This document shows, in pieces, positions 53,388 through 61,592 of a stretch of DNA of 64,000 nucleotides (the stretch's first letter is position 1; the number at the start of each line of letters is the position of its first letter). Position numbers and translations under genes: made by a program. A model generated the notes under the pieces. That model did no database searches. It saw only the letters and a program-made list of their open reading frames with translations, and was not told where the DNA came from. Source of the DNA: JBMDXB01 sp048594975 (GTDB taxonomy: Bacteria > Acidobacteriota > Vicinamibacteria > Vicinamibacterales > 2-12-FULL-66-21). The stretch lies in contig JBMDXQ010000042.1 in NCBI GenBank assembly GCA_048594975.1, forward strand, positions 124,001 to 188,000. The letters run 5' to 3'.

Positions 53388-54557
53388 ATGAGCGACAGAC
53401 GAATCGACAGGCGGCACTTTCTCCAGGGCATATCGGGAGCCGCGGCGGCATCGGTTGCCGCGCGCGCCTATGCCTTCGACCCGCGGCACGGACGCGTCGA
53501 GTTCGAGCCGGCCCGCGCGGCGGCGCGCTCAGCGCAGAGCGCGCCGCGGATCCGGTTCGCTGCCATCGGTCTGAACCACGGGCACATCTACGGCCAGACG
53601 GACGCCGTCGTCCGCGGCGGCGGCGAGCTGGTCTGGGTGTACGCGAAGGAGCCGGACCTCGTGGCGGCGTTCCGCACGCGGTTTCCGCAGGCGAGGCTCG
53701 CTCGCGGCGAGCAGGAGGTCCTCGACGACCCCGCGATCCAGCTCGTCGTCAGCGCTGCCATCCCCGCCGAGCGCGCGCCGCTCGGCATGCGCGTGTTGCG
53801 GCACGGCAAGGACTATATGGCCGACAAGCCCGGCATCACCACCCTCGAACAGCTGGCGGAGGTGCGGCGCGTGCAGGCCGAGACGAAGCGGATCTACTCG
53901 ATCATGTACAGCGAGCGCTTCGAGAACCGTGCGACCGTGAAGGCGGGCGAGCTGGCCAGAGCAGGCGCCATCGGTCGCGTCGTGCAGACCATCGGGCTGG
54001 GACCGCACCGCACGAACCTGCCGACGCGGCCCGCCTGGTTCTTCGAGCGCGAAAAGTACGGCGGGATCCTGTGCGACATCGGATCGCATCAGGCAGACCA
54101 GTTCCTCCACTTCACCGGATCGACGCACGGCGAAGTCGTCGCCGCGCAGGTCGGCAACCTGCACCACCCGAAGCATCCGGGGTTCGAGGATTTCGGCGAG
54201 GTGATGCTGCGCGGCGACGGCGGCACGGGGTACATCCGCGTGGATTGGTTCACGCCTGCCGGGCTCCCGACCTGGGGCGACGGCCGGCTCACCGTCCTCG
54301 GCACCGACGGCTTCATCGAGATCCGCAAGAACGTCGACATCGCCGGCCGGCCCGGCGGCAACCATCTGTTCCTGGTGGACCAGAAGGAGACGCGCTACGT
54401 CGACTGCCGCGACGTGCCGCTGCCTTACGGCCAGCAGCTCGTCGACGATGTCCTCAACCGGACGGAGACGACGATGACACAAGCGCACTGCTTCCTCGCC
54501 ACCGAGCTGATACTGAAGGCGCAGCAGCAGGCGCAGCGCATCGACCGGCCCTCGTGA
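53388..54557 (+). CDS. Tat-exported Gfo/Idh/MocA family oxidoreductase
   Basis: A 389-residue protein with a twin-arginine signal (RRIDRRHFLQGISGAAAAS). IRFAAIGLNHGHIYGQTDAV starts the nucleotide fold, where a histidine-rich loop replaces the usual glycine pattern. GKDYMADKPGITTLEQL is the K-P motif and YGGILCDIGSHQADQFLHF the C-terminal active-site block. It belongs to a different branch from the neighbours at 44984 and 51828 (shorter, no WHALI motif). GGGGGA lies before ATG. Likely acts on a sugar or sugar lactone in the periplasm. Confidence 0.9.
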   Translation: MSDRRIDRRHFLQGISGAAAASVAARAYAFDPRHGRVEFEPARAAARSAQSAPRIRFAAIGLNHGHIYGQTDAVVRGGGELVWVYAKEPDLVAAFRTRFPQARLARGEQEVLDDPAIQLVVSAAIPAERAPLGMRVLRHGKDYMADKPGITTLEQLAEVRRVQAETKRIYSIMYSERFENRATVKAGELARAGAIGRVVQTIGLGPHRTNLPTRPAWFFEREKYGGILCDIGSHQADQFLHFTGSTHGEVVAAQVGNLHHPKHPGFEDFGEVMLRGDGGTGYIRVDWFTPAGLPTWGDGRLTVLGTDGFIEIRKNVDIAGRPGGNHLFLVDQKETRYVDCRDVPLPYGQQLVDDVLNRTETTMTQAHCFLATELILKAQQQAQRIDRPS

Positions 54558-54902
54558 GGTGGCGCTTGGCCGCGCGACCTCTTCCTTTCTTTCGTGGCCG
54601 CTCACCCCGTGCCGCACCGTAGACCGAAGAAGGAGCAGTGCGTGCGATGGTCCAGCTCATCTGCATCGCGCGGCGCAAATGGTCTGGACATCCGTTCCCT
54701 CGCGCGGTGCTGCGTTGTCCGTTGACACGAGGCGCGTCTTCGCCGATGATCCGCGCTCCCGATTCAACCAGGCTCGCCGCCATGCCTGCGAGCATCTCGC
54801 GCACGAACCGTTGCGACGAACGTCGCGTGGCCCGCGCGTTCACAGTCGCGATGGCTCTCGCCGCGAGACTCACACCCCTGCAGATGAGAGGAGGGTCCAT
54901 TC
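54558..54902. other. Intergenic stretch with no recognised gene
   Basis: About 345 bases. Open frames exist on both strands but none has a family resemblance, a hydrophobic pattern or a ribosome-binding site apart from GAGGAGG at 54888-54894, which belongs to the protease gene at 54903. Confidence 0.5.
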
Positions 54903-55835
54903 ATGCCGCAGACACTCGAGGTCCCGGGAGGTCTCCACGCGCCCGTCACGAACCAGCCCCGGGAGACTGAAGAGGCGATTCGGGAGGTGGTGGAGCCCGC
55001 GCATGAGGGTTCAGCGCCGGATGTACAGGAACCAGGCCCTCAGACGGAGAAGGTCACGCGTCCATTGCGGAGAGAGGCCGCGGTCGTCGAGACCGCTCCA
55101 GACACGAGCGGTCTGGCGGACATCGGTGTGGCCTCGTTCCGGGCCAGGAGCTTCGTGCCGGAGACGGTCCACGGCCCGGATGATCGGGTGCAAATACAGC
55201 AGACGGCTCAGTATCCCTGGCGCGTGCACGCCTCCCTGTTGATTACCGATCGCCTCGGGTCGAACTGGATTGGCACCGGCTGGTTCATCGGCCCGCACAC
55301 GCTGGTCACGGCCGGCCACTGCGTCTTCATCAAGAACAGCGGTGATCCGAATCGCGATGGCTGGGTTTCGACGATCCGAGTCATGCCCGGCCGCAACGGG
55401 AACAGCCTGCCGTTCGGGTCGGTCCTGAGCCGGCGCTTCTTCACCGTGCGCGGCTGGGCGGACAACGGCGATGAGAACTACGACTACGCCGCCATCGTGA
55501 TCCCGTCGGAGCTCGGCAACACGGTCGGGTGGTTCGGCTACGGGGTCTTCTCCGATGCCGACCTGAAGGCGTCGATCGCGAACATCTCCGGTTACCCGGG
55601 AGACAAACCGGCTGGCACCCAGTGGTACGACAGCCACGCCATCGCGGAAGTCTCGGCGACGAAGGTGCGCTATGACGTCGATACCATGGGCGGGCAGAGC
55701 GGCAGCGCGGTCTACGTGATCCGCAACGGTCAGCGGATCGGCGTGGCGGTCCACGCGTACGGCGGGCCGACGACCAATTCGGGCACGCGGATCAGCACGA
55801 GCGTCCACGCGAATCTCACCGCCTGGAAGCAGTAA
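54903..55835 (+). CDS. V8-like trypsin-fold serine protease (S1B type)
   Basis: A 310-residue protein. The catalytic triad is readable as H139 (TLVTAGHC), D194 (NYDYAAIVI) and S266 (GGQSGSAV). This is the glutamyl-endopeptidase/V8 branch of the trypsin fold. An acidic, disordered-looking N-terminal region of about 95 residues precedes the domain and may be a propeptide. No Sec or Tat signal is visible, which is odd for this class. GAGGAGG lies before ATG. The next gene starts 7 bases after its stop, so the two are co-transcribed. Confidence 0.88.
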   Translation: MPQTLEVPGGLHAPVTNQPRETEEAIREVVEPAHEGSAPDVQEPGPQTEKVTRPLRREAAVVETAPDTSGLADIGVASFRARSFVPETVHGPDDRVQIQQTAQYPWRVHASLLITDRLGSNWIGTGWFIGPHTLVTAGHCVFIKNSGDPNRDGWVSTIRVMPGRNGNSLPFGSVLSRRFFTVRGWADNGDENYDYAAIVIPSELGNTVGWFGYGVFSDADLKASIANISGYPGDKPAGTQWYDSHAIAEVSATKVRYDVDTMGGQSGSAVYVIRNGQRIGVAVHAYGGPTTNSGTRISTSVHANLTAWKQ

Positions 55836-55842
55836 CGGCTGC

Positions 55843-56118
55843 ATGGCCCGGATTCATGGCCGGATCCTCGACTCGAACGGCCAGCCGGTCCCTGACGCGG
55901 CGGTATACGTCGAGTCGGGGCCGGTTGCGGTGCCGGATATCGCGGCGATGACCGATGAGGCCGGCCGCTTCACGCTCGCGGTGCCGTCTGCAGGCATGTA
56001 CCGCATCGGAGCGCGGTCGGAGCAACGCGGCCGCGCGAGCGTGGGGGTTTCCGTCAAGGCAGCCGGCGAGGACTCGCACGTTGAGGTGCGGCTGAGCGGC
56101 GATGAGCTCGCGCCCTGA
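55843..56118 (+). CDS. Small carboxypeptidase-regulatory-like (CNA-B fold) protein
   Basis: A 91-residue protein. ARIHGRILDSNGQPVPDAAVYVESG and MTDEAGRFTLAVPSAGMYRIGARS are the diagnostic strands of the carboxypeptidase regulatory-like domain, a small beta-sandwich usually part of larger secreted proteins. Here it stands alone without signal peptide, directly behind the V8-like protease. A partner, inhibitor or substrate role for that protease is possible but is only inference. Confidence 0.75.
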   Translation: MARIHGRILDSNGQPVPDAAVYVESGPVAVPDIAAMTDEAGRFTLAVPSAGMYRIGARSEQRGRASVGVSVKAAGEDSHVEVRLSGDELAP

Positions 56119-56177
56119 CGTGCCGGGCGACCGCCGAGCCGCGACCGTCATGTTCAAGGACCAGGACCGACGACTCG

Positions 56178-57092
56178 TCACAGCCGGAGCTTCAGCGTGC
56201 TCACGACCGCCGGCGTGGTGACGGTGGGCGGATCGTTCTTGCCGAAGCTCAGGACCTCCACGTCCGCGGACCGCTCGTCGACGAGCGTAATCCGCGTCAG
56301 GCAGAAATTGTCTTCGTCGAAGAACAGGTCCGGCTTCGTGCCGCGGAAGCCGGTGTCGTGGCCGCGGCCGCCTGCGCCGTTGACCATGATGTGGATGCCG
56401 TCGCGGAAGGCGACCGATCCGTTCTGCGGGCTGTCGCGGCGCCGCGGACCGTACACGCTTACGTTGTGGTCGTGGCCGGCCAGCGTCAGCGCGACCAGCG
56501 GCGCGCCGGTGCGCTCGTCGAACAGCGTCCGCCACAACGTGTCCACGTTCTTGACGTCTCCGTGCTTCCCCCGGCTCAGCCGGCTGTGGTGAGCGAACAC
56601 GATCTTCGCTCGGCCCGGAGTTTCCGCTATCGCCCGCCGCAGCCAGGCGATGCGTCCGGAATCGCCCGCCGGCCACGGCTCGTCCTTGCACAGACCGGTG
56701 TCCATGAACACGAGCCGCCAGCCGTCCAGATCGATGAAATGCTCGTAGCGTGCGCCGCCGCGTTTCGTGGTGTCGATAGGCTGGCGTGAGAGCGGTGGCG
56801 TGAAGCGTCCCCAGAAGCCTTCGTAGCCGGCCGCGATCTTCCCCGCCGACGCCGAGCTCGCCGTCGTCCGCCAGTCGTGGTTTCCGGGCGTTTCACACAG
56901 CCCGGCGACCTCCCTGTCCATCTGCTCGAAGAACTTCTCGAACTCGTTCGGCTTGCCGTCGTTGTAGACGTCGCCGCCGTTCACGACGAGGGCTGGTGAA
57001 CCGTGCGCACGAATCCAGCGGATGAGCGTGTTCTGCACCTTGCGGACTCCCGACCCGGCGCCGTCTGCGCTCCAGTAGACCATCGCTGCCAT
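56178..57092 (-). CDS. Calcineurin-like metallophosphoesterase
   Basis: A 304-residue protein. VVNGGDVYNDG, GNHDW, FAHHSRLSRG and TLAGHDHNVSVYG are metal-binding motifs II to V of the family. The usual first D-x-H motif is not seen at the N-terminus, where SADGAG occurs instead, so one metal site may be altered. It hydrolyses a phosphate ester of unknown kind. No signal peptide. Start at ATG 57092, sharing one base with the stop of the upstream small gene (TGATG); a GTG one codon earlier is possible. Confidence 0.82.
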   Translation of the reverse strand: MAAMVYWSADGAGSGVRKVQNTLIRWIRAHGSPALVVNGGDVYNDGKPNEFEKFFEQMDREVAGLCETPGNHDWRTTASSASAGKIAAGYEGFWGRFTPPLSRQPIDTTKRGGARYEHFIDLDGWRLVFMDTGLCKDEPWPAGDSGRIAWLRRAIAETPGRAKIVFAHHSRLSRGKHGDVKNVDTLWRTLFDERTGAPLVALTLAGHDHNVSVYGPRRRDSPQNGSVAFRDGIHIMVNGAGGRGHDTGFRGTKPDLFFDEDNFCLTRITLVDERSADVEVLSFGKNDPPTVTTPAVVSTLKLRL

Positions 57093-57352
57093 CACTCACC
57101 CGCCCTTCGCGGAGCAGGCCGCCGGTACTCGACCGGAGCTGCCTCCGAGGCCTCTTCGGACACGGGCCGCGACGGCCCGATGACGATCAGCGCGTCGCCG
57201 AACTCGCCCGTGTCGACGAGCTCCTGCGCGTCCTCGACGAGCTGTTCCGGGGTGGCGAACTGGTGAGAGACGAGGGTCAGTTCGCCGGCGTCGTTCTCGA
57301 AGGTCAACTGGTAGAAGCCGGTCTCGTCCTGACTGACATGGAACTTCGCCAT
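57092..57352 (-). CDS. Small protein resembling YegP/DUF1508
   Basis: An 86-residue protein. MAKFHVSQDETGFYQLTFENDAGELTLVSHQF resembles the single beta-beta-alpha unit of YegP/DUF1508 proteins (K-F-x-V...G-x-Y-x-x-L...N-x-G-E). The C-terminal 25 residues are polar and proline-rich. AGGAGG lies 5 bases before ATG 57352, which decides this start over a longer frame. It is translationally coupled to the phosphoesterase gene. Function unknown. Confidence 0.65.
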   Translation of the reverse strand: MAKFHVSQDETGFYQLTFENDAGELTLVSHQFATPEQLVEDAQELVDTGEFGDALIVIGPSRPVSEEASEAAPVEYRRPAPRRAGE

Positions 57353-57611
57353 GGGACCTCCTGGCGGACGCCGATGGACACCGGCGATCCGTTCCCATCC
57401 GGGCCAAGGGGAGTGAACGTCGCAGCGGCGAGCCCGCGTTGCGATCGCAGCGCAGAGAATACCGGAATTTCCTGCCACCGACCATGTGGTTTTGAACGCG
57501 ACGATCGTCGTCCACCGGAGTCGACTGGCTTTCGAAGAGCTCCGATGTTGCCTCCGCTCGCTGAAATGGGCGTAGGCTGTACTCACCTACCGCAAAACAG
57601 GAGTACTTGTC

Positions 57612-57959
57612 GTGAGAACCCTCATAGCCATCGCATTGTTGTTCGCAGTCAGCGTGCACGGCTCCGGGCAGGCGCCGCACGGCGGCCGGCCTGACAGCCC
57701 GATCGCCATCGTCCCGCACCCCACGTCGACGACGCCCGCTGCCGGCCGGTTCCAGCTCACGCCGCGGCTTCTACACGCAGGAAGATGCGCGCGAGATCGT
57801 CGCCTACGCCACTGCGCGGTTCGTCACCGTCGTGCCCGAGATCGAGATGCCGGGCGGAAGGACTACGCGGACTTCCTGCGGCGCCTCCAGCCGCACCTGC
57901 GGCGGCTGTCGGCGCTGGATGTGAACGTCCGGCCGCTGGACCAGCAGGAGCAGCCCTGA
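57612..57959 (+). pseudogene. GH20 beta-hexosaminidase reduced to three fragments
   Basis: Three pieces of an exported family-20 glycoside hydrolase are joined. First, a signal peptide and PIAIVPHPTSTTPAAGRFQL, the start of the GH20 N-terminal domain. Second, from about 57769 in the next frame, FYTQEDAREIVAYATARFVT with VVPEIEMPG, part of the catalytic barrel. Third, back in the first frame from about 57860, DYADFLRRLQPHLRRLSALD and VRPLD, the typical C-terminal end. An intact enzyme has 500-700 residues; about 115 codons remain. The catalytic D-E pair is gone. The two joins look like separate deletions. Confidence 0.75.
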
Positions 57960-57967
57960 AGGGCTGC
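57950..57967. repeat. Perfect REP-like hairpin with TGAA loop
   Basis: GCAGCCC and GGGCTGC pair perfectly around TGAA. The stop codon of the GH20 remnant is the TGA of the loop. It may act as a terminator for both flanking convergent genes, and matches the core of the hairpin at 19549. Confidence 0.5.
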
Positions 57968-58000
57968 GTTGGGACTGCAACCCGGCCGGTGCGCGGATGG

Positions 58001-58927
58001 CTACCCGGCGAAATACCCGCTCCGTGCCTTGACGACCGTCGATGGGCGCCGCACTCGAACGTCGAGCCGGCGCCACTCGCGGCCGGACGCGGCCTCGATG
58101 GCGAGGACGTACTGCTGGCGCAGGTCGTTGATCAGGCTCGAGGCCACGACGGCGGTTTCGACGAGGGTGCTCGCGAACACGAACTGCCCGCCGGTCCACT
58201 CGGCCAGGTCCCGGAGATCGGCATCGGATGCGCCCTTGCGGTCGGCGGCGGCGACGACGAGGCGCTGATCGACGTCCGGCACGGTCGCGACGACGAACAC
58301 CGGCACGTCGATGGAGCTGGCGAGCCCGGACACCTCGCGCGCCGTCATCGCGCTGCTGTTGTCGGAGCCGTCGGTCAGCACGATGACCGCCTTGTGGGTG
58401 GCGGAGCGTGCGGCGAGCCTGCGCGCGGTCGCCGCCGTCGCATCGTAGAGCGACGTCGTCCCGAAGGGATCGAAGCCGGGGACGAACCCCTTCAGCGACG
58501 CGACGTCGCGCGTGAAATCGCGGTGCTGGTGGAGCGACGAGTCGAACGTGAAGACCGCGACCTCGTCCTGGCCCTGGCGCAGCTGCGAGAGCACGGACTC
58601 GTACCCCTGACTCGCCATCGCCGTCTTGTCGGAGAGGCGCATGCTGCCGCTCATGTCGATCAGGATGGCGACGCTCAGCGGCGACTGTCGGTCGGAGCGG
58701 AGCGAGAGGATCGGCTGCAGCTGCCCGTTGTCGCGGACCTCGAAGTCCTTCGCGGTGAGGCCGCTTACGATGCGCCCGCGATGGTCGCGCACCGACGCCT
58801 GAATCGTGACGACGCTGATGGCACTGCGGAACGTCGGCGTCGCCTGCTGCGGGGCGTCCTGCGCGGACGTCGGGACGACGAGCGCGCCGGCGAGGGCAAC
58901 GGTCGAGACGACATATCGACCAGTCAC
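58001..58927 (-). CDS. Exported VWFA-domain protein, acidobacterial type
   Basis: A 308-residue protein with a signal peptide (cut near TSAQD). It starts with a beta-sandwich segment typical of the acidobacterial VWFA family (FRSAISVVTIQASVRDHRGRIVSGLTAKDFEVRDNGQ). The von Willebrand A domain follows, with an intact metal site: D91-M-S93-G-S95, FGTTSLYDA and VLTDGSD. It binds a protein partner in a metal-dependent way. GTG start with GGAGGA 6 bases upstream. Convergent with the GH20 remnant. Confidence 0.9.
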   Translation of the reverse strand: MTGRYVVSTVALAGALVVPTSAQDAPQQATPTFRSAISVVTIQASVRDHRGRIVSGLTAKDFEVRDNGQLQPILSLRSDRQSPLSVAILIDMSGSMRLSDKTAMASQGYESVLSQLRQGQDEVAVFTFDSSLHQHRDFTRDVASLKGFVPGFDPFGTTSLYDATAATARRLAARSATHKAVIVLTDGSDNSSAMTAREVSGLASSIDVPVFVVATVPDVDQRLVVAAADRKGASDADLRDLAEWTGGQFVFASTLVETAVVASSLINDLRQQYVLAIEAASGREWRRLDVRVRRPSTVVKARSGYFAG

Positions 58928-59140
58928 AGTCGTTCCTCCGCTCGATTCGCTTTGAACAGGGCTGCAGATCGGCCGCGAACGCGCGGCGGCTGCCGGGGCC
59001 GCAAGTTGACGGGAACAAGGAATAGTAGCACGACTGGGCGCCAGGGTTCAGCAGGTATTCAAAGGGCCTGGAGGGGGCCGGGGGCGGCCCGGGGAGGATG
59101 GGGCCAACACGCGCGCCCCAACCCAGAGCGCCGGCCCCGA

Positions 59141-59470
59141 TCAACGCTGCAGGTAGATCGCCCCGTCTTCGATGGAGAGCTCGACCCCGGCAGCGCGGGC
59201 GGCCTCCTTCAGGGCCGCTTCGAGCATGACCACGGGATCGGCGCTGACCTCCAGGCGCCGCATCAACCCTTCACCCTTCGCCGACCCGGCGGTCAGCGCG
59301 ACGCGCAGGCCGCGCCGCTTGCAGCGGATCGCCGTGCCGTCCTCCAGCTTCGTGTTCATCGGTTTGAGGAACGCGTCGACGTAATGCACGCCGATGCCCG
59401 ATCGATCGTCGGTGAGGGCCGGCAGCTTCTCGCGGGCGGCCGGGTTCACGTCGCAGATCTTCAGCTTCAT
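59141..59470 (-). CDS. Conserved-looking small protein of unknown function in corrinoid operon
   Basis: A 109-residue soluble protein that I do not recognise. It starts MKLKICDVNPAAREKLPALT and has a basic centre with one cysteine (AIRCKRRGLRVALTAGSAKG), then a helix and a final short hairpin (GVELSIEDGAIYLQR). Its ATG overlaps the stop of the homocysteine methyltransferase gene (ATGA), so it is made together with the split methionine synthase. Base composition and codon pattern match its neighbours. A role in assembling or tuning that enzyme is inferred from position only. Confidence 0.6.
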   Translation of the reverse strand: MKLKICDVNPAAREKLPALTDDRSGIGVHYVDAFLKPMNTKLEDGTAIRCKRRGLRVALTAGSAKGEGLMRRLEVSADPVVMLEAALKEAARAAGVELSIEDGAIYLQR

Positions 59471-60375
59471 GCGTGCACCCGCTGCCAGGCGTCCAGCGCC
59501 TGGCGGAAGGCGCGGATGTGTTCCGGGGTGCTGCCGCAGCAGGCGCCGACGATGCGCGCGCCCGCTTCCACGAGCGGCACGACGCCGGGGGCCATCTGCG
59601 CGGGCGTCTCGTCGTAGACGACCTTCATGTTCACCAGCTTCGGCTGCCCCGCGTTCGGTTGCACCATGAGCGGCAGCTGCGTCCCCCGCCGGTAGCGCAC
59701 GACGGCGTCGCGCGCCCGTACCATGTCCATGCCGGTGCCGCAGTTGAGCGCGATGACGTGCGTCCCGTGCTCCTCCATGAACTGGGCGGCGTGCTCAGGG
59801 TCGACGCCCATCATCGTCCGGAACGTCGAGCCGTCGACCGTCACGTCGTAGGCCATCGACCCGATGATGCAGGCTGCCCCCGCGTTCGTCGCCGCCTCGA
59901 TCCCGAGGCGCAGCTCCTCGAGCGCGGTCTGGGTCTCGATGATGATCGCGTCGGCGCCGGCGTCCACGAGCGCCCGCGCCTGCTCGGCAAACGCCTCGCC
60001 CACTTCCGCCTCGGTGAACTCGCCGTACGGCTCCATCAGCCCGCCGAACGGCCCGATGTCGCCGATGACGTAGCCGGGCCGACCCGCGAACGCCTGCCTG
60101 GCGATTTCGACCCCCGCCCGGTTGATCGCGACGACGTCGTCGGCGTGGCCGTGGCGCCTGAGCATGATCCGCGAGCCGCCGAACGTGTTGGTCAGGATGC
60201 AGTCCGATCCGGCTTCAGCGTAGCGCTGCTGGATCGCGAGGACGCGTTCGGGGTAGGTGAGGTTCCAGGCCTCGCCGCACCCGCCCTGCTCCAGGCCCGC
60301 GAGCATCAGCTGCGTGCCCATGGCGCCGTCGCCTATGAGCGGCCGCGCGGCGATGGCTTCGAGAAGCCGTGTCAT
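59467..60375 (-). CDS. Homocysteine S-methyltransferase, stand-alone MetH N-terminal domain
   Basis: A 302-residue zinc enzyme. C212 (ALNCGTGMD) and C279-C280 (VGACCGSTPEH) are the three zinc ligands, and GDGAMGTQLM and TNTFGGSR the start of the barrel. It corresponds to the first domain of cobalamin-dependent methionine synthase, moving a methyl group from a methyl-corrinoid to homocysteine. The pterin, corrinoid and activation parts are not fused. A corrinoid protein and activators lie upstream in the same operon. ATG overlaps the previous stop (ATGA). A betaine- or other methyl-donor enzyme is the alternative. Confidence 0.88.
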   Translation of the reverse strand: MTRLLEAIAARPLIGDGAMGTQLMLAGLEQGGCGEAWNLTYPERVLAIQQRYAEAGSDCILTNTFGGSRIMLRRHGHADDVVAINRAGVEIARQAFAGRPGYVIGDIGPFGGLMEPYGEFTEAEVGEAFAEQARALVDAGADAIIIETQTALEELRLGIEAATNAGAACIIGSMAYDVTVDGSTFRTMMGVDPEHAAQFMEEHGTHVIALNCGTGMDMVRARDAVVRYRRGTQLPLMVQPNAGQPKLVNMKVVYDETPAQMAPGVVPLVEAGARIVGACCGSTPEHIRAFRQALDAWQRVHA

Positions 60376-61592
60376 GGTTCGGGTGTTCCTCCGTCCTGGG
60401 CGAGCGCGTAGTGAATCGTCTCGAGCACCAGCCCCCACTTGTGCTGCCTCGCCTCGCGTTCGCAGTAGCAGCCGGGCCCGTGCGCGGCGCGCTTCCACGA
60501 GAGCACGGCATCGAGGGGCTGCCCGGCGAGCGGCGCGTCACGACCGATCGCCTCGATGAGCGCCTCGCCGTCACGCAGGTACTGGCACATGTCCCGGTAG
60601 CCGACGTCGCCGGGCACGGGCGTGCACGCCTGCTCGCGAATGCGGTAGCCCTCGGCGCGCGGCCCGAGGCGAACGCGGTAGTGGAACGCGAGCGGCCGGC
60701 CCATGTTGCTGCACGTCGTGCCATCGTAGCGGAAGATCGCTTCGACCGCGCCGTCCGCCGCCGTCGTCAGTGACAGGCGTTCAGCGGTCCACCGCCTCAG
60801 CGCACGCGTGCTCGTCGCATACCTCGGCGCGTCGCGCTCCGACGTCCCGCCCGGGGCTCGGGCCACGGTGGCGGCGGCCGCGCGGCGGTACGGCACCCGT
60901 CGGAACCGGCAGGGCGAGAACGAGCAGTTCTCGCATGGAACGAGCTCGCTCAGCCGGCGTACGCGGTCGGTGTGCCGCGTGATGCCGAACACCGCGAGGA
61001 GGGACTTCTTCGGCCGCAGCATGCCCGAGTCGAGCACTTCCAGCGGACCCGGAAGGCCGTCGCGGCCGACGAGCGACAGCAGTGCGGACTGGTCCGCCAC
61101 GTCCCACCCCGGATATCCAGGGCTGTAGTGCGGCAGCACGGCCATGCCCTCGCCCGCCGCCCACGCGCACAGCCGCGCGCCGACCGCGGTGACGAGCTGC
61201 TCGACGACCGCCGAGCCGAACGTCTCCAGGAAGAAATACTCGTCGGGGCGCTCCTCGACCCACGCCCGGAGCGCCTCCCGCTCGATCTGCGCGCCGGCGC
61301 TCACCGCGACGAGAACGGCGCCGTGGGCGCCTGCCTGCTCGAGCGTACCGCGCATGCGATCGCTTCTCAGGACGACGCCGTCGACCCGGAGTGAGTCCGC
61401 GCCGACGGCCAGCTGGCGCGACGGCCGCGAGAAGATCCAGGGCCGGCCGTGCGTGGCGTACCACGCGCCCGCCCAGTCCGCGAGTTCGCGGGGGCGTCCT
61501 TCAAGGGTGTGGCCACGGGGAAACCCTAAGAGGCGCAGGTACTCGGCAGGATCGACCCGGACGTCCGGGTGTGGGTCCAGGAGCTCCCTCAT
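60372..61592 (-). CDS. MetH-reactivation-domain-like protein with cysteine-rich C-terminus
   Basis: A 406-residue protein. The central part resembles the activation domain of methionine synthase: FLETFGSAVVEQLVTAVGARL, VLPHYSPGYPGWDVADQSALLSL (the S-adenosylmethionine-binding loop) and DSGMLRPKKSLLAVFGIT. Behind it is a cysteine cluster, PCENCSFSPCRFRR, and a further 150 residues with scattered cysteines and histidines that I do not recognise. It probably helps to re-methylate oxidised cobalamin on the split enzyme. Start ATG overlaps the upstream stop (ATGA), as does the downstream start. Confidence 0.75.
   Translation of the reverse strand: MRELLDPHPDVRVDPAEYLRLLGFPRGHTLEGRPRELADWAGAWYATHGRPWIFSRPSRQLAVGADSLRVDGVVLRSDRMRGTLEQAGAHGAVLVAVSAGAQIEREALRAWVEERPDEYFFLETFGSAVVEQLVTAVGARLCAWAAGEGMAVLPHYSPGYPGWDVADQSALLSLVGRDGLPGPLEVLDSGMLRPKKSLLAVFGITRHTDRVRRLSELVPCENCSFSPCRFRRVPYRRAAAATVARAPGGTSERDAPRYATSTRALRRWTAERLSLTTAADGAVEAIFRYDGTTCSNMGRPLAFHYRVRLGPRAEGYRIREQACTPVPGDVGYRDMCQYLRDGEALIEAIGRDAPLAGQPLDAVLSWKRAAHGPGCYCEREARQHKWGLVLETIHYALAQDGGTPEP

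Noticed and set aside
54454..54970. Small open frames on both strands before the V8-like protease
   Set aside because: No ribosome-binding site, family resemblance or coding-like composition.
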